Shown one piece after another: positions 55,339-64,000 of a DNA stretch of 64,000 nucleotides. Position numbers and translations under genes: made by a program. The number at the start of each line of letters is the position of its first letter. Position 1 is the stretch's first letter. Below the pieces are notes generated by a model. The model worked only from the letters and a program-made list of their open reading frames with translations, was not told where the DNA came from and made no database searches. The stretch is from assembly GCA_025506515.1 (NCBI GenBank), contig CM046457.1, positions 44,304,288-44,368,287 on the forward strand, read 5' to 3'. Source of the DNA: Flaveria trinervia (lineage: Eukaryota > Streptophyta > Magnoliopsida > Asterales > Asteraceae).

Positions 55339-58300
55339 TGTAATGGAAAATAAAAAACAAGTTAATGACTACGAAAGATGAGAGAATTAAGGGTTAAAGA
55401 AAACCAAGAAAGACTACGAGATCTGGGAGTTAAAAGCATCGTAAAGTCTTTGACAAGTTTGGTAGAAAGTCAACAAACAAAGAAGAAGAAGGTGAAACCA
55501 ACTTATGGGAGAGATATCAATTATACTCCTGAAACGACTAATGATGATGAGGGAGATTATTCAGAATTTGCTACAAGTGTTGAAGTACCTAGAAAGGTAA
55601 TAAGATCATCTATTATTTAAATTTTAGTACAATTATGACCTCTAATGAAAATGAAAATTTGTTATAACAACATGGTCCACATTATATTGCACCAATGTCC
55701 ATGAATAAAATTGTTAATTTAGCAAAGCAACGTCGAGTGATCGCTCCAAAGGTCTTGGATTCAAATACAACAAAAGAAAATCATTCTAAAGCAACACTTA
55801 CCATGGGTGATTTAATTTCAATTAAGAAAGGAACGCGGAAACAGAAGCATTCAAAAAGATTTGGAAAAGCACTGGTACTAAACATGGATCAAAGAAACGT
55901 TTGGTTTTATTGATGAGTATGATGACGAGGATGATGACATATTTCAAGGTATTGTTTCCATGATCTTAAAATTCATTTACTTATTACTAATACTAAAGTC
56001 AGTCAAATTACTACTTAAGATGAATTTACACTTAATGCATTTAAGTGTTAATGAAGTAGATATGGAACCAATAAGTTTGGAGGATGATTAGGGATGAAGG
56101 GTATATTATGAAATCTCAAGGTACTTATATTTAGTGATCTATTTAACTAGTTTATTCTCTTGTTGTCTTTTTTTATTTATATTCATTAATAGCATTTTGT
56201 TTAACAATGGATAATATTATGTTGACAAGATGATGAAAATGAGGACATGGACCTTTTTGTATCTACAAATAATGATAATGAGATACAAGGGGATGATAGC
56301 CAAGATGATTTGGAAGACGAGATCGATGCACAAGTTCAAGATCCATTATATTTCCCCGATTTAGAAAAAACAGGTTAATTAACTACTCATATCATGTTTT
56401 TGGTTTGTTATTAGTTATATTTATGTTATGTGTGTGTTGTGTGTGTATATATATATTTATAATATATAATTTTTAATATATACTTCATCTTAGAATCTAA
56501 ACCATAAAAGAGGACCAACAATGTTGCATCTTGTGCACACGCGAAAGTCAACGCGCGAGAGGTCATTATATGTGATGAATTGGACAACCCGTGGGACCTG
56601 TAACAAAGGAGAAAGATGTAGTTGGACATTCTGTTGATTTTTGGGTACAATTGCTCGTAATCAACCGTTGATCCATACTTCATGGAAGAATGTGCCGCAT
56701 AAAGATAAAATATGGGAGTATGTCTTGGTAAGGTTTTAAGTAGTATTTATCTTTTTATTATTATAGCTTATGATTTACTAATTCTAAGTGTTTAAAGGAA
56801 AATACGATGTGCCTGATGCTGCTAAAACTTGGGTTTTAAAGAGTATTTGACAGTCATATAAAGTACACAAGTGCAGGTTTAAGAAAAAAACTTCTATCAA
56901 TATAAAGATAACAAAACAAGATGGAAGAATAGACTCAAAATATTACAGAAGATGATTCTCACAACTATTAAGGCTATGGAGTACTAGAGATGTGATGGTA
57001 ATTTTCTAGAAAATATCTATTACTAGTATTGCTAAAAATAAAGTTTCTAGTAGCTGAATCATTTATATTATTGTGTCCAGAACCGTTGTTTGCGAGCTAA
57101 AGAAATGTGCTTGTCTCAAAAAAATATGCACACAGCCGGTCCAAAAACTTTTGCTAGAATTCGTGACGAAATGGTAATATGGTTATATTGCTCGTGATTT
57201 GTGTTTTCACTATTCAAGATGCTGATTTTTATTAATATATGTTATCATGAATGTAGAGAAACGAAGACCAAATAAGAAATTACCAAGTTTAACTTAAATT
57301 TTTGACGTACACGTAAAAGGACCGAAGGGCGAGCATATCTTGATACGTATGATGACACTACAAGAAAAATTGTAAGTTCTTTCAAGTTTCCGTTTTGTGA
57401 ATTTTATATAAATATCATGCATGTGTTGACTTTTAAAAGTCATTTTCTTATAACCTACATTGCTGTGATTTATGATAAGCATTTATAATTGTTAATTTAC
57501 CCTTGGCATCATGAGTTAGAGTGTTAGACTATATACTCAATGTATATGCTTTAACTATGTTACTTTAGTTAGTATTAGAAACATTTATGTTGCTGCAAAT
57601 AAGACGATAGTTAATGTCTAACTGTATGGTTAATCTTATACCAAGAAAAAAGACAGCCTTAACATAGGAAATAATATCGTTGAATTTAAGCCAACATGTA
57701 TATGTAAAATTGGTGTACTTTGAATTTTTATACAATCACTATGAATATGTGCTACTTTAACATGGATTTAGTTTAACTTTGTATGTAGTGTGTACCTGTA
57801 TTTGTTTTGACCATATATTAAATTTTTTAGTTTTTTGTTAGAGATATTTAATACAAAGTAATTTTTAGTGTGTTCTTGTTGTTTTTTAGTTATAAAATTT
57901 GATATTATATGGTTGTTGGCATACGTCTGATAATAACTTATTTATAGGTAGTTGTATTTAACAAAGAACTTGTATTTTGTAACTAATTTTTTTGACAAGC
58001 AACTTGTATTGTTGGTTATTGGTTGTTGTGATTTTATAATTATTTTTTTATTCTCCTTGAAGGAACCAAATAAACCCCAAGAAGACGGAAAATCTTTGGT
58101 CGATCCTTATACTGTTGTAACGAGCAAGGAGTATGATGGCTACCTTTGACTTTATGGCAAAGGTGTTACTAAAAAATGGTGAAAAAAGTGGATGATGGTG
58201 AGAAACTATACATGATTTCAGGGGACTTATGGAATCATTCAAAGCGAGTTTTGAGTGAAGTTGATAAACACAGTTACTTGAAATGCGAAAAAAGAAATTG

Positions 58301-58440
58301 AAACAGGGGCATGAAAGGAAAAAGCTGAGATAAAGGTATGTAGAAAGATTTGACAACCAACAAGCAAACTTTGAAGCTATGATGCAGAATATCATGAAAA
58401 AACTACAATTGAAGTACTTCAAGATCTTAGAGATGAATAG
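55339..58440 (+). pseudogene. Cac1 TNPA-like gene (Transposase_24 / Ptta-En-Spm family)
   Basis: Several exons of the family that binds subterminal repeats in En/Spm. Exon at 55339-55594: VMENKKQVNDY then, after a one-base shift, MRELRVKENQERLRDLGVKS with a Lys/Asp-rich tail and donor GTAATA. Later pieces: MNKIVNLAKQRRVIAPKVLD (55695), acidic DDLEDEIDAQVQD (56230-56370), RGPTMLHLVHT and WKNVPHKDKIWEYVL (56510-56735), KYDVPDAAKTWVLKSI (56799), RCLRAKEMCLSQKNM-like and HTAGPKTFARIRDEM (57080-57172), DPYTVVTSKEYDGYL (58063-58149), FDNQQANFEAMMQNIMKKLQ (58350-58410). At least four stops. The last piece matches Cac2 at 61925-62298. Confidence 0.8.
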
Positions 58441-58619
58441 GAAGTTTTCATTATTTTAAAAGTGTATTTGACAATTCTTTTGATGACCTTGTTATTTTGA
58501 ATTAGACCCTATGTTTAGTTACAATATATAATTATTTATATATTTATGTTATTATTATGTTGGAGAAATTGGGATAGTATTGTATATTAATAAAAAATTA
58601 GTACTTTAAACAATAGCTT

Positions 58620-59040
58620 ACAAAGTTGAATTTGTTTATAAAAAGGTTGCATTTTTTCTAGCTAAAATCTTAGAAAGTGTGCATTAGATGTAAACAAAGT
58701 TGCATTTTTTTAATAAAAATATACTACTGGTTGCATTAAAGTCTAGCAAAGGTTGCATTATTGTCTACCAAAAGTTGCATTTAAGATGCAAAGGTTGCAC
58801 TTGAAAGTAAAAAAATGTTGCATTAACATATAAAAAGGTTGCATTGTTAAAAGGTTGCATTTAAAGAATAAATGCAACCTGTTTAAAAAAAAGTTACATT
58901 ATCTAACAAAAAGGTTACATTAGGTCTAATGCAACTTCACCTAATCCAGCCCTTGATAAAAGGTTGCATTAGGTGTAATGCAACCTTTTCAAGACCTAAT
59001 GCAACTTTACTAGAGTTACATTAGCTTTATTATTATAGTG
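58620..59040. repeat. Cac1 right subterminal repeats and TIR
   Basis: About fifteen copies of GGTTGCATTA/AAGGTTGCATT-type words in both directions, more than at the left end, then the TIR ending TATAGTG at 59040. Confidence 0.9.
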
Positions 59041-59043
59041 GAA

Positions 59044-59612
59044 ACATCATCAAGCATGAACATAATCATACATCACATCATACATTCAACATATACCAAA
59101 TGAAACATACGGGTCCGAAACCCAGTTTAATGAAAACATACATTCATGCATTTCCAGCCCCAAAATCAATAATACAGGTAAAAGAGGGGTCCTAGAACTC
59201 ACTTTACAGCTCTTGAGTATGGCTTTCTTCCGAACTCGTTTTGCAAATTTGAACTCAACCGCCTAGAAACCACTAAAACATACCCGAACACATATAAACA
59301 CACATAAGCATAAAAACGAGGACATAACCGGTTAAGAACACCATAAAAACATGATTCTTACCTTGAATTCACACTTTTCTTCTTGTTTCTCTTTAAACCG
59401 AGAGTTCTCTGCTTCTGCTACTTTCTCTCTCTAAAAAGCCAAAAATTCTAGTGTAGAAAGGGTGAGGGCGGCCATGCCACCTTTATCACCAACTTTTTCA
59501 AACACTTTGTCTTTTGAACACTTTTTACCCTTAGACTTGGGTTTATTTCTTTTCCTTCTTTTCTTTCACTTTATTCATTCTTTCATTGTCTTTAAAATAA
59601 CCGGGTGTTACA
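59044..59612 (-). repeat. Tek3 5' LTR, part 2
   Basis: Continues from 33666 after Cac1 and ends AACCGGGTGTTACA. The right GAA of the Cac1 duplication is at 59041-59043; the right ATTTT of Tek3 follows at 59613-59617. Confidence 0.95.
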
Positions 59613-59617
59613 ATTTT

Positions 59618-61452
59618 AGTAAGAGAGTGTAGAGAGAGAAAATGGAGAGAAAATGGTGATCCAAGGCTTGGTTGATCAAGAGATTGAAGATTGGTGCTTG
59701 CATCCAAAAAAAAGAAAAGACCAAGAATCCAGGTCAGAGACCTCGTTTTCATTTCTTTAACAGTAAAGTAAATTCGGATTCTATGGTTGGGGTTTTTAAA
59801 AGAGGCAAAGAATCACTCAAAACTCACGTTTTTGTGTAAGAAAACATGTAAGAAGCTTAGATATAGCTTCTAGGGTGATAAACCAAGGATTTGGGTGTAA
59901 AGATTGAAGTTTTGGGTCAAAATGGGTTGGTTCATAATTTCAACCCGTTCTGCGAAACTATGGGTTTCATCTAGCGAAATTATGTAGTCGTCCAGCGAAA
60001 TATGAAGACTTTCTATGAAACTATTGTTTCGCACATAATTTTGTAGACTTAGAATTCCAACGAAGTTGGGCGAAGCTGCCAGCAAAGCTGCCAGCAAAGC
60101 TGCCACCGAAGCTGCCACCGAAGCTGCCACCGAAGGTGCCACCGAAGGTGCCACCGAAGGTGCCACCGAAGGTGCCACCGAAGGTGCCACCGAAGGTGCC
60201 ACCGAAGGTAGCAGCAAATCTAGCAGCGAATTTAGGAGCGAATCTAGCAGCGAATCTGGTAGCAAAAATAGGCAGAACTTAACCCTTTTGAGTGTTAACT
60301 TATCCGCAGGATGTGTAGTGTGACCCTTGCTTAGAAAGCTTGATTGAGATGCTACTCCTTGAGTCCAGGTGAGCTCTAGATCCCCTATTTTAAAGGTTTT
60401 AAACTATTTAGGCTGGAAATGCATATTTAAATGTTTTGATAAGTTTTGGGGTGCATACCCATATGTTCATGTGTATGTGTATAGGGATGGATGGTATATG
60501 ATGATTATATAATGATGTTTGATGTTGTATGTGATGTTTAGGATAATGTTATGTATGAATGGTTATGATTGATTTTATGTTCCTATTATGTATTTTTCGT
60601 GACTTTCATGTTATGATTATAAAATGAATGAAAAGTAGTATGTAACTTAAAGCGGAAGTTAATGATAATGATATGTGGAATGTAAATAATGAAAGAAAGT
60701 ATGCATTAATGAACGAATGAATGGATAAGTCTTGCCCCAGTACTGGTTGCCAGACTTGTGCGTAATGAATGGGAGTCTATTTATAGACATCGGCCCATTA
60801 CCCGCTTTGTCCTTACATTTAGGGTAAACTTATGTATAGGATTCCTGTCACTTGCCCTGGTACTGGTATCGACCTTTGTGCATAATGAATAGGGGTCCAT
60901 TTATAAACTTTGGCCTAGTACCCACTTTGTGCCTATGTTTTGGGGTATAGCTGATGATATTGATCAAGGAAGAATGAACGATGGATGGTTAGTGAATGAA
61001 ATGTATGGTATGAAGTTAATGAATGATAACAGAAGAAAATAATGATATTATCTATGTGTACGTATGATACATGATCGCGTATGAACGTAAACAAAATGTT
61101 TTTAAATGAAAGAAAAGTATACTATGTTTTTATAAAACTAGAACCCACTAACAATGCAGACTTTTATGTGTTTCTAGTTGGCAGGTAAATGTTTCTGAGG
61201 ATGGAACGGGGCAGCTACTTGGCACTTTTGGATGGCATCCATTTGTTTAATTTATGATGTTTTTGTGATGTAATGCAAACGATGATATTTTAAACCAGTG
61301 TACTATGTTCTATTTTTTGCAAAAGAAGTCATTAATATAAGAAATGGTTTTAAGTTATTCCGCTACAATGTTTTAAGGAATTTAAATATATATCTTATGT
61401 TTTATGTGTAATCATTGACTGGCTATGAGTGTCCTGGGAACGGGGCCTTACA
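59618..61452 (+). repeat. Tek2 3' LTR, part 2
   Basis: Remainder of the Tek2 LTR, ending GTGTCCTGGGAACGGGGCCT TACA (61452). Contains a 12-bp minisatellite (60066-60230), a region with GCGAAA words (59940-60050), and two copies of a 100-bp block with TGCCCC/TGCCCTGGTACTGG (near 60733 and 60853). Its 60290-60430 part matches the LTR fragment at the window start, reversed. Confidence 0.85.
60066..60260 (+). repeat. 12-bp minisatellite in Tek2 LTR
   Basis: About eleven units of GAAGGTGCCACC / GAAGCTGCCACC, then four looser GCAGCGAATCTA units. It gives long repetitive reading frames on both strands (Ala-Thr-Glu-Gly on plus, Ala-Pro-Ser-Val on minus) that I take as by-products. Confidence 0.9.
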
Positions 61453-61578
61453 AGATTCCATGGTTGAGTCTTCGGTCTTCATTACTTAAAATCCAGTAGA
61501 AATAAAGATTTGTTTCTACTTAAAGTTAAAAGTGGTCTTGATCTCTTGGGCTTTCTTTGTCTTTCACTTGGCTGTCCT
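61453..61578. other. Short host or older repeat segment between Tek2 and Cac2
   Basis: 126 bp between the Tek2 LTR end and the Cac2 end. It begins AGATT, possibly the Tek2 target duplication. No feature seen. Confidence 0.4.
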
Positions 61579-62472
61579 CACTACAACAAAAGAAGACTAA
61601 CGCAACCCTGATAAAATGTTACATTAGGTCTTGAAAAGGCTGCATTACACCTAAAGCGACCTTTTACATGTAAATGCAATATTTTTTTTACAATTTTAGT
61701 TATGATAAAATACAACTTGGTTTATACTCAAATGCATCCTTATAGCACCATTGTATGCACTAAAATTACTCTTAATATGCTTTACTATATCAGTTATGCC
61801 ATAACAATAATAATATAGATATCATAGATGGTCGTACGATGTACTTTAATATATATGTCCAATCATAAAATAACATTAGTTAAAACAAAGTTGCAAATTA
61901 CAATTATAAAAAGTACTAAGAACCTCTTGCTCATGTTAAATACTCTTAAATTCCAAGAGGTAGTTGCTCCATAAGCTTCCACACCATAGCTTCAAAGTTT
62001 TCTTGTTGGTTGTCTATATCTTTTCATTCAGCTTCTAAGTCGACCTTCAACTGGTTTTTTCAAATTCAACACTTGCTTTGAATGATTCCATAAGGTCCCT
62101 TGGAATCATGTAATATGTATCACCACCATCCACTTTTTTCAACAATGTATTGGTAACGCCTCTACCATATAGTCTATGATACCAATCATGCTCTTTGTTC
62201 ATCACAACCATATAAGGATCTATTGAAGCACTTTCATCTTCTAAGGGTTTATAGTTCTTCCTTTGTTCCTGTAATTTTATAGAAAAACATATAGTCAAAA
62301 GAATTGAAAATTAATATTACAAAACTATTATTTAATGTTTAAAAATCTATTGTCAAAATAAACTACACTTGAATGTTGAAAAAAAACAATTACTAGCTAT
62401 AAAAAATAACTAGTACAGGATCGGTTTTTATCACTTAACACTTTGTTTTCTCTCAACTTCACTGAGACACAT
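61579..62472 (-). mobile_element. Cac2: one end of a second CACTA transposon
   Basis: Starts CACTACAACAAAAGAAGACT, the same TIR type as Cac1, followed by GTTACATTAGG and GCTGCATTAC subterminal words. Coding direction is opposite to Cac1. It ends in the window near 62472, where LTR-like sequence starts, or continues beyond. CCT at 61576-61578 would be the left target duplication; the other copy is not seen. Confidence 0.75.
61925..62298 (-). pseudogene. Cac2 TNPA-like gene, C-terminal exon
   Basis: Minus strand: EQRKNYKPLEDESASIDPYM, VVMNKEHDWYHRLYGRGVTN, KKVDGGDTYYMIPRDLMESF, then after a shift the QQENFEAMV-like tail ending near 61935. It is the same segment as the last exons of the Cac1 TNPA-like gene and is better preserved, since the YHRLYGRGV part has no stop here. 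A possible upstream exon scrap MCLSE lies near 62455-62470. Truncated. Confidence 0.8.
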
Positions 62473-64000
62473 ATGGTTTGATGTAGCAAAATCTCTTAAA
62501 GAGTGATAATAATATAATAAGTAACTTAAGAACACAAGGAAGTAATTTTCAAGGCACTTGTATATATTACTTCTCAAGTCAAAGTTTACAAGACTCTTAC
62601 AAGCATGATACGAGAGTTACAATAAGAAACTATATATACTATCACCTATAGCAGTTATACTTTGATACCAGCTGAAATCCTCTAACTAAAGCATATACTT
62701 CAAAGCTATAGTTAAGGTATCTTAAATAATGTCTTATCTAAGATATGGTAGTCATGAAAATGTCCATGACTTACCTTTTGTCACCAACTAAAGTTGGCAA
62801 CTGTACTAATAAATAAAGGTAAACAGTGGAATAAAGTATGGTCAACTGCATGGCTTTTGGGAAAACACCATGTAGTATCAGAGGTTTGTAGCAGAGTGTC
62901 ATAGACTATACTTATGTCCAAGGTCCATAGCAGCATCTTCTGAAGGTTAATTGGCTTCAAAAGAACAAGTTGTTCCAAAGCCTGTTGCAGGACCGGTGAA
63001 GGGTATGCACTTACAACAAAACAACACAGTGAGGAGAGTTGCTAAGAACACTTAGCGAATCAAATAGGGATCTGGTTAACCTTTTGTAATGATACTAAGA
63101 CACAAGTAAATATGAGATAGAAAAGATAGAAAAACACATAAGGAGTTGGTTTTCAAAATTGCAGTATATTGCTTTCTCATGTTCTATTACAAATGTTTCA
63201 AAGAATATCATAAAGTTACAAGTACTTAGATATATATACAACATCCTACAGCCAGCCATACTTTGAAGGCCATCTGGATACAATTGACTAGCAACAAACA
63301 AACCAAATGTGGAGACAAAAGGCAGATTTGTCTTTTGACTAGTGACTATGACATGCAATAGCTCACATCCTAATATATTACAAAAAGGATAAAGTACATA
63401 AAGTACAAATTTACAAACTCAAGACCTCAATGTACAGTTACCAAAAGCATGGACCTTTTCACCAACTTATGAAAGTTGGTGACTTTACAGAGTCGTAGCG
63501 AAATGGGTCCAGCTTTATGTAAAATGTACATCAGATAAAGCATGTGTTCAAAAGTCTTCAGAAGAAATCTGTCTTCGAGTGTTGGCTTCAGAAGACTTTG
63601 TCTTGAAGCTTCAGAAGACTTCATCTTTGGCTTCAGAAGATATTGGTCTTGGCTTCGGAAGATTTCACACTTAGTGTATGATCTGATGTTGGTGTGAAAC
63701 TTCCGAAGTATTCTACTTCAGTACACTTGTGCATGCATGCAGGAGAGACTTTGGGTGTTTGGGTTGCATCAGCCTTTACATTTAATCCTTACACCTGTTA
63801 TACTTTGGAAGAGGATGCTTCTATCGCTTGGGGACTTCCACTTCAGAACTCGTTGTCTTTGCATTCTTCTAAGTCTTGAATCTTCGGAAGCTGGAGCTTT
63901 TCTTTTGGAAGTTGATATTGCACTTTGTCTTCGGAAGAACTCCATTTCCTTTGGAAGTTCCATACTTAGCTTTGGAAGTCCTTTATAAGTTGCACCAAAA
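62473..64000. repeat. Unclassified LTR-like repeat with duplicated block
   Basis: From TGATGTAGCAAAATC on, two diverged copies of a block of roughly 580 bp (about 62500-62960 and 63080-63560) share the order of features: ACACAAG, TATATAC-rich part, CATACTTTGA or TATACTTTGATACC, and a hairpin (CCAACTAAAGTTGG at 62784-62797; CACCAACTT-ATGA-AAGTTGGTG at 63460-63481). From 63556 to 63960 many CTTCAGAAG, CTTCGGAAG and CTTCCGAAG words occur. No coding recognised. The frames here are short and overlapping on both strands. Confidence 0.45.

Larger units (their letters stand above)
33667..59040 (+). mobile_element. Cac1: CACTA (En/Spm-type) transposon with Cop2 nested
   Basis: DNA transposon bounded by CACTACTAGAAAATAAGG (33667) and ...TTATTATTATAGTG (59040), inverted CACTA ends, with a perfect 3-bp target duplication GAA (33664-33666 and 59041-59043). 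The intact Tek3 3' LTR shows the empty site CTTAGAAACATC near 26355. Both ends carry many copies of a GTTGCATTA word. The remnant of TNP2 is near the left end and a TNPA-like gene near the right. Without Cop2 it is about 11.1 kb. The transposase catalytic domain is missing, so it is non-autonomous. Confidence 0.95.
25282..59612 (-). mobile_element. Tek3: complete Tekay-type element with Cac1 nested in its 5' LTR
   Basis: Minus-strand chromovirus-like element. 3' LTR 25282-26929, internal part 26930-31933 (5,004 bp), 5' LTR 31934-33666 plus 59044-59612. Target duplication ATTTT at 25277-25281 and 59613-59617 is perfect, which proves that the two LTR pieces 26 kb apart belong together. Without Cac1 it is 8,954 bp. 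Gene order is gag, protease, reverse transcriptase-RNase H, integrase, chromodomain. Many stops. Confidence 0.95.
24428..61452 (+). mobile_element. Tek2: 3' part of a plus-strand Tekay-type element, with Tek3 nested
   Basis: Oldest layer in the window. Only the integrase C-terminal region (24433-25190), polypurine tract (25197-25211) and 3' LTR (25212-25281 and 59618-61452, 1,905 bp joined) are here; Tek1 broke the integrase gene at 24427. The LTR starts TGTAACGCC and ends GGGGCCTTACA, the same end sequences as the minus-strand family members but in the opposite orientation. Its 5' part should lie left of the window or has been deleted. The bases after 61452 (AGATT) may be the target duplication. 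Confidence 0.85.

Noticed and set aside
60066..60323. Open frames on both strands with Ala-Thr-Glu-Gly and Ala-Pro-Ser-Val repeats
   Set aside because: They are translations of the 12-bp minisatellite in the Tek2 LTR; a unit length divisible by three keeps all frames open. No start context or domain.
63556..63960. Heat-shock elements in the CTTCnGAAG words
   Set aside because: Heat-shock elements need nGAAnnTTCn with two-base spacing in alternating triplets; most words here have one base between TTC and GAA, so the match is superficial.

Overview
The window is a stack of nested transposable elements in a plant nuclear genome. I see no intact host gene. Evidence for a flowering plant (probably a eudicot; Asteraceae is my guess from the look of the repeat families, not proven): Athila-type and Tekay-type Ty3/gypsy elements with tRNA primer sites, Ty1/copia elements, CACTA transposons with 3-bp target duplications, and one exon typical of plant ubiquitin-conjugating E2 genes. 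I use these names: Cop1 and Cop2 (Ty1/copia), Tek1, Tek2 and Tek3 (Ty3/gypsy chromovirus-like, Tekay type), Ath1 (Ty3/gypsy Athila type), Cac1 and Cac2 (CACTA).

Layout. 1-606 is a truncated gypsy LTR. It is joined by a scrambled junction to Cop1 (about 655-6137, minus strand), which lies in the 3' LTR of Tek1 (minus, 6138-24427). Tek1's 5' LTR is split by Ath1 (plus, 9977-22436, duplication CGCAC). Tek1 itself lies in the integrase gene of Tek2 (plus, 3' part only, 24428-61452). The 3' LTR of Tek2 (25212-25281 and 59618-61452) is split by Tek3 (minus, 25282-59612, duplication ATTTT). The 5' LTR of Tek3 is split by the CACTA transposon Cac1 (33667-59040, duplication GAA), and Cac1 in turn holds Cop2 (minus, 38766-53023, duplication CATCA/CGTCA). 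Right of Tek2 come one end of a second CACTA (Cac2, from 61579) and an unclassified LTR-like repeat to the window end.

The insertions can be ordered: Tek2 first; then Tek1 and Tek3 into it; Ath1 and Cop1 into Tek1; Cac1 into Tek3; Cop2 into Cac1. All coding regions are broken by stops, frameshifts or deletions, so the elements are fossils or at best non-autonomous. On the minus-strand elements the 5' LTR and primer site are at the higher coordinate.

The most unusual features: (a) Cac1 carries the first coding exon of a ubiquitin-conjugating E2 gene with its splice donor, placed so that splicing would fuse it in frame to the start of the CACTA TNPA-like gene; (b) Cop2 carries arrays of short CpG-rich inverted repeats whose two arms co-vary (CATTCG/CGAATG, CAATCG/CGATTG, CAGTCG/CGACTG) in its LTRs, its leader and a spacer; (c) Ath1 has an unrecognised 3' reading frame with a cysteine/histidine knuckle and no ATG; (d) Cop2 has a long extra reading frame after pol; (e) two deletion junctions contain filler DNA copied from nearby sequence.
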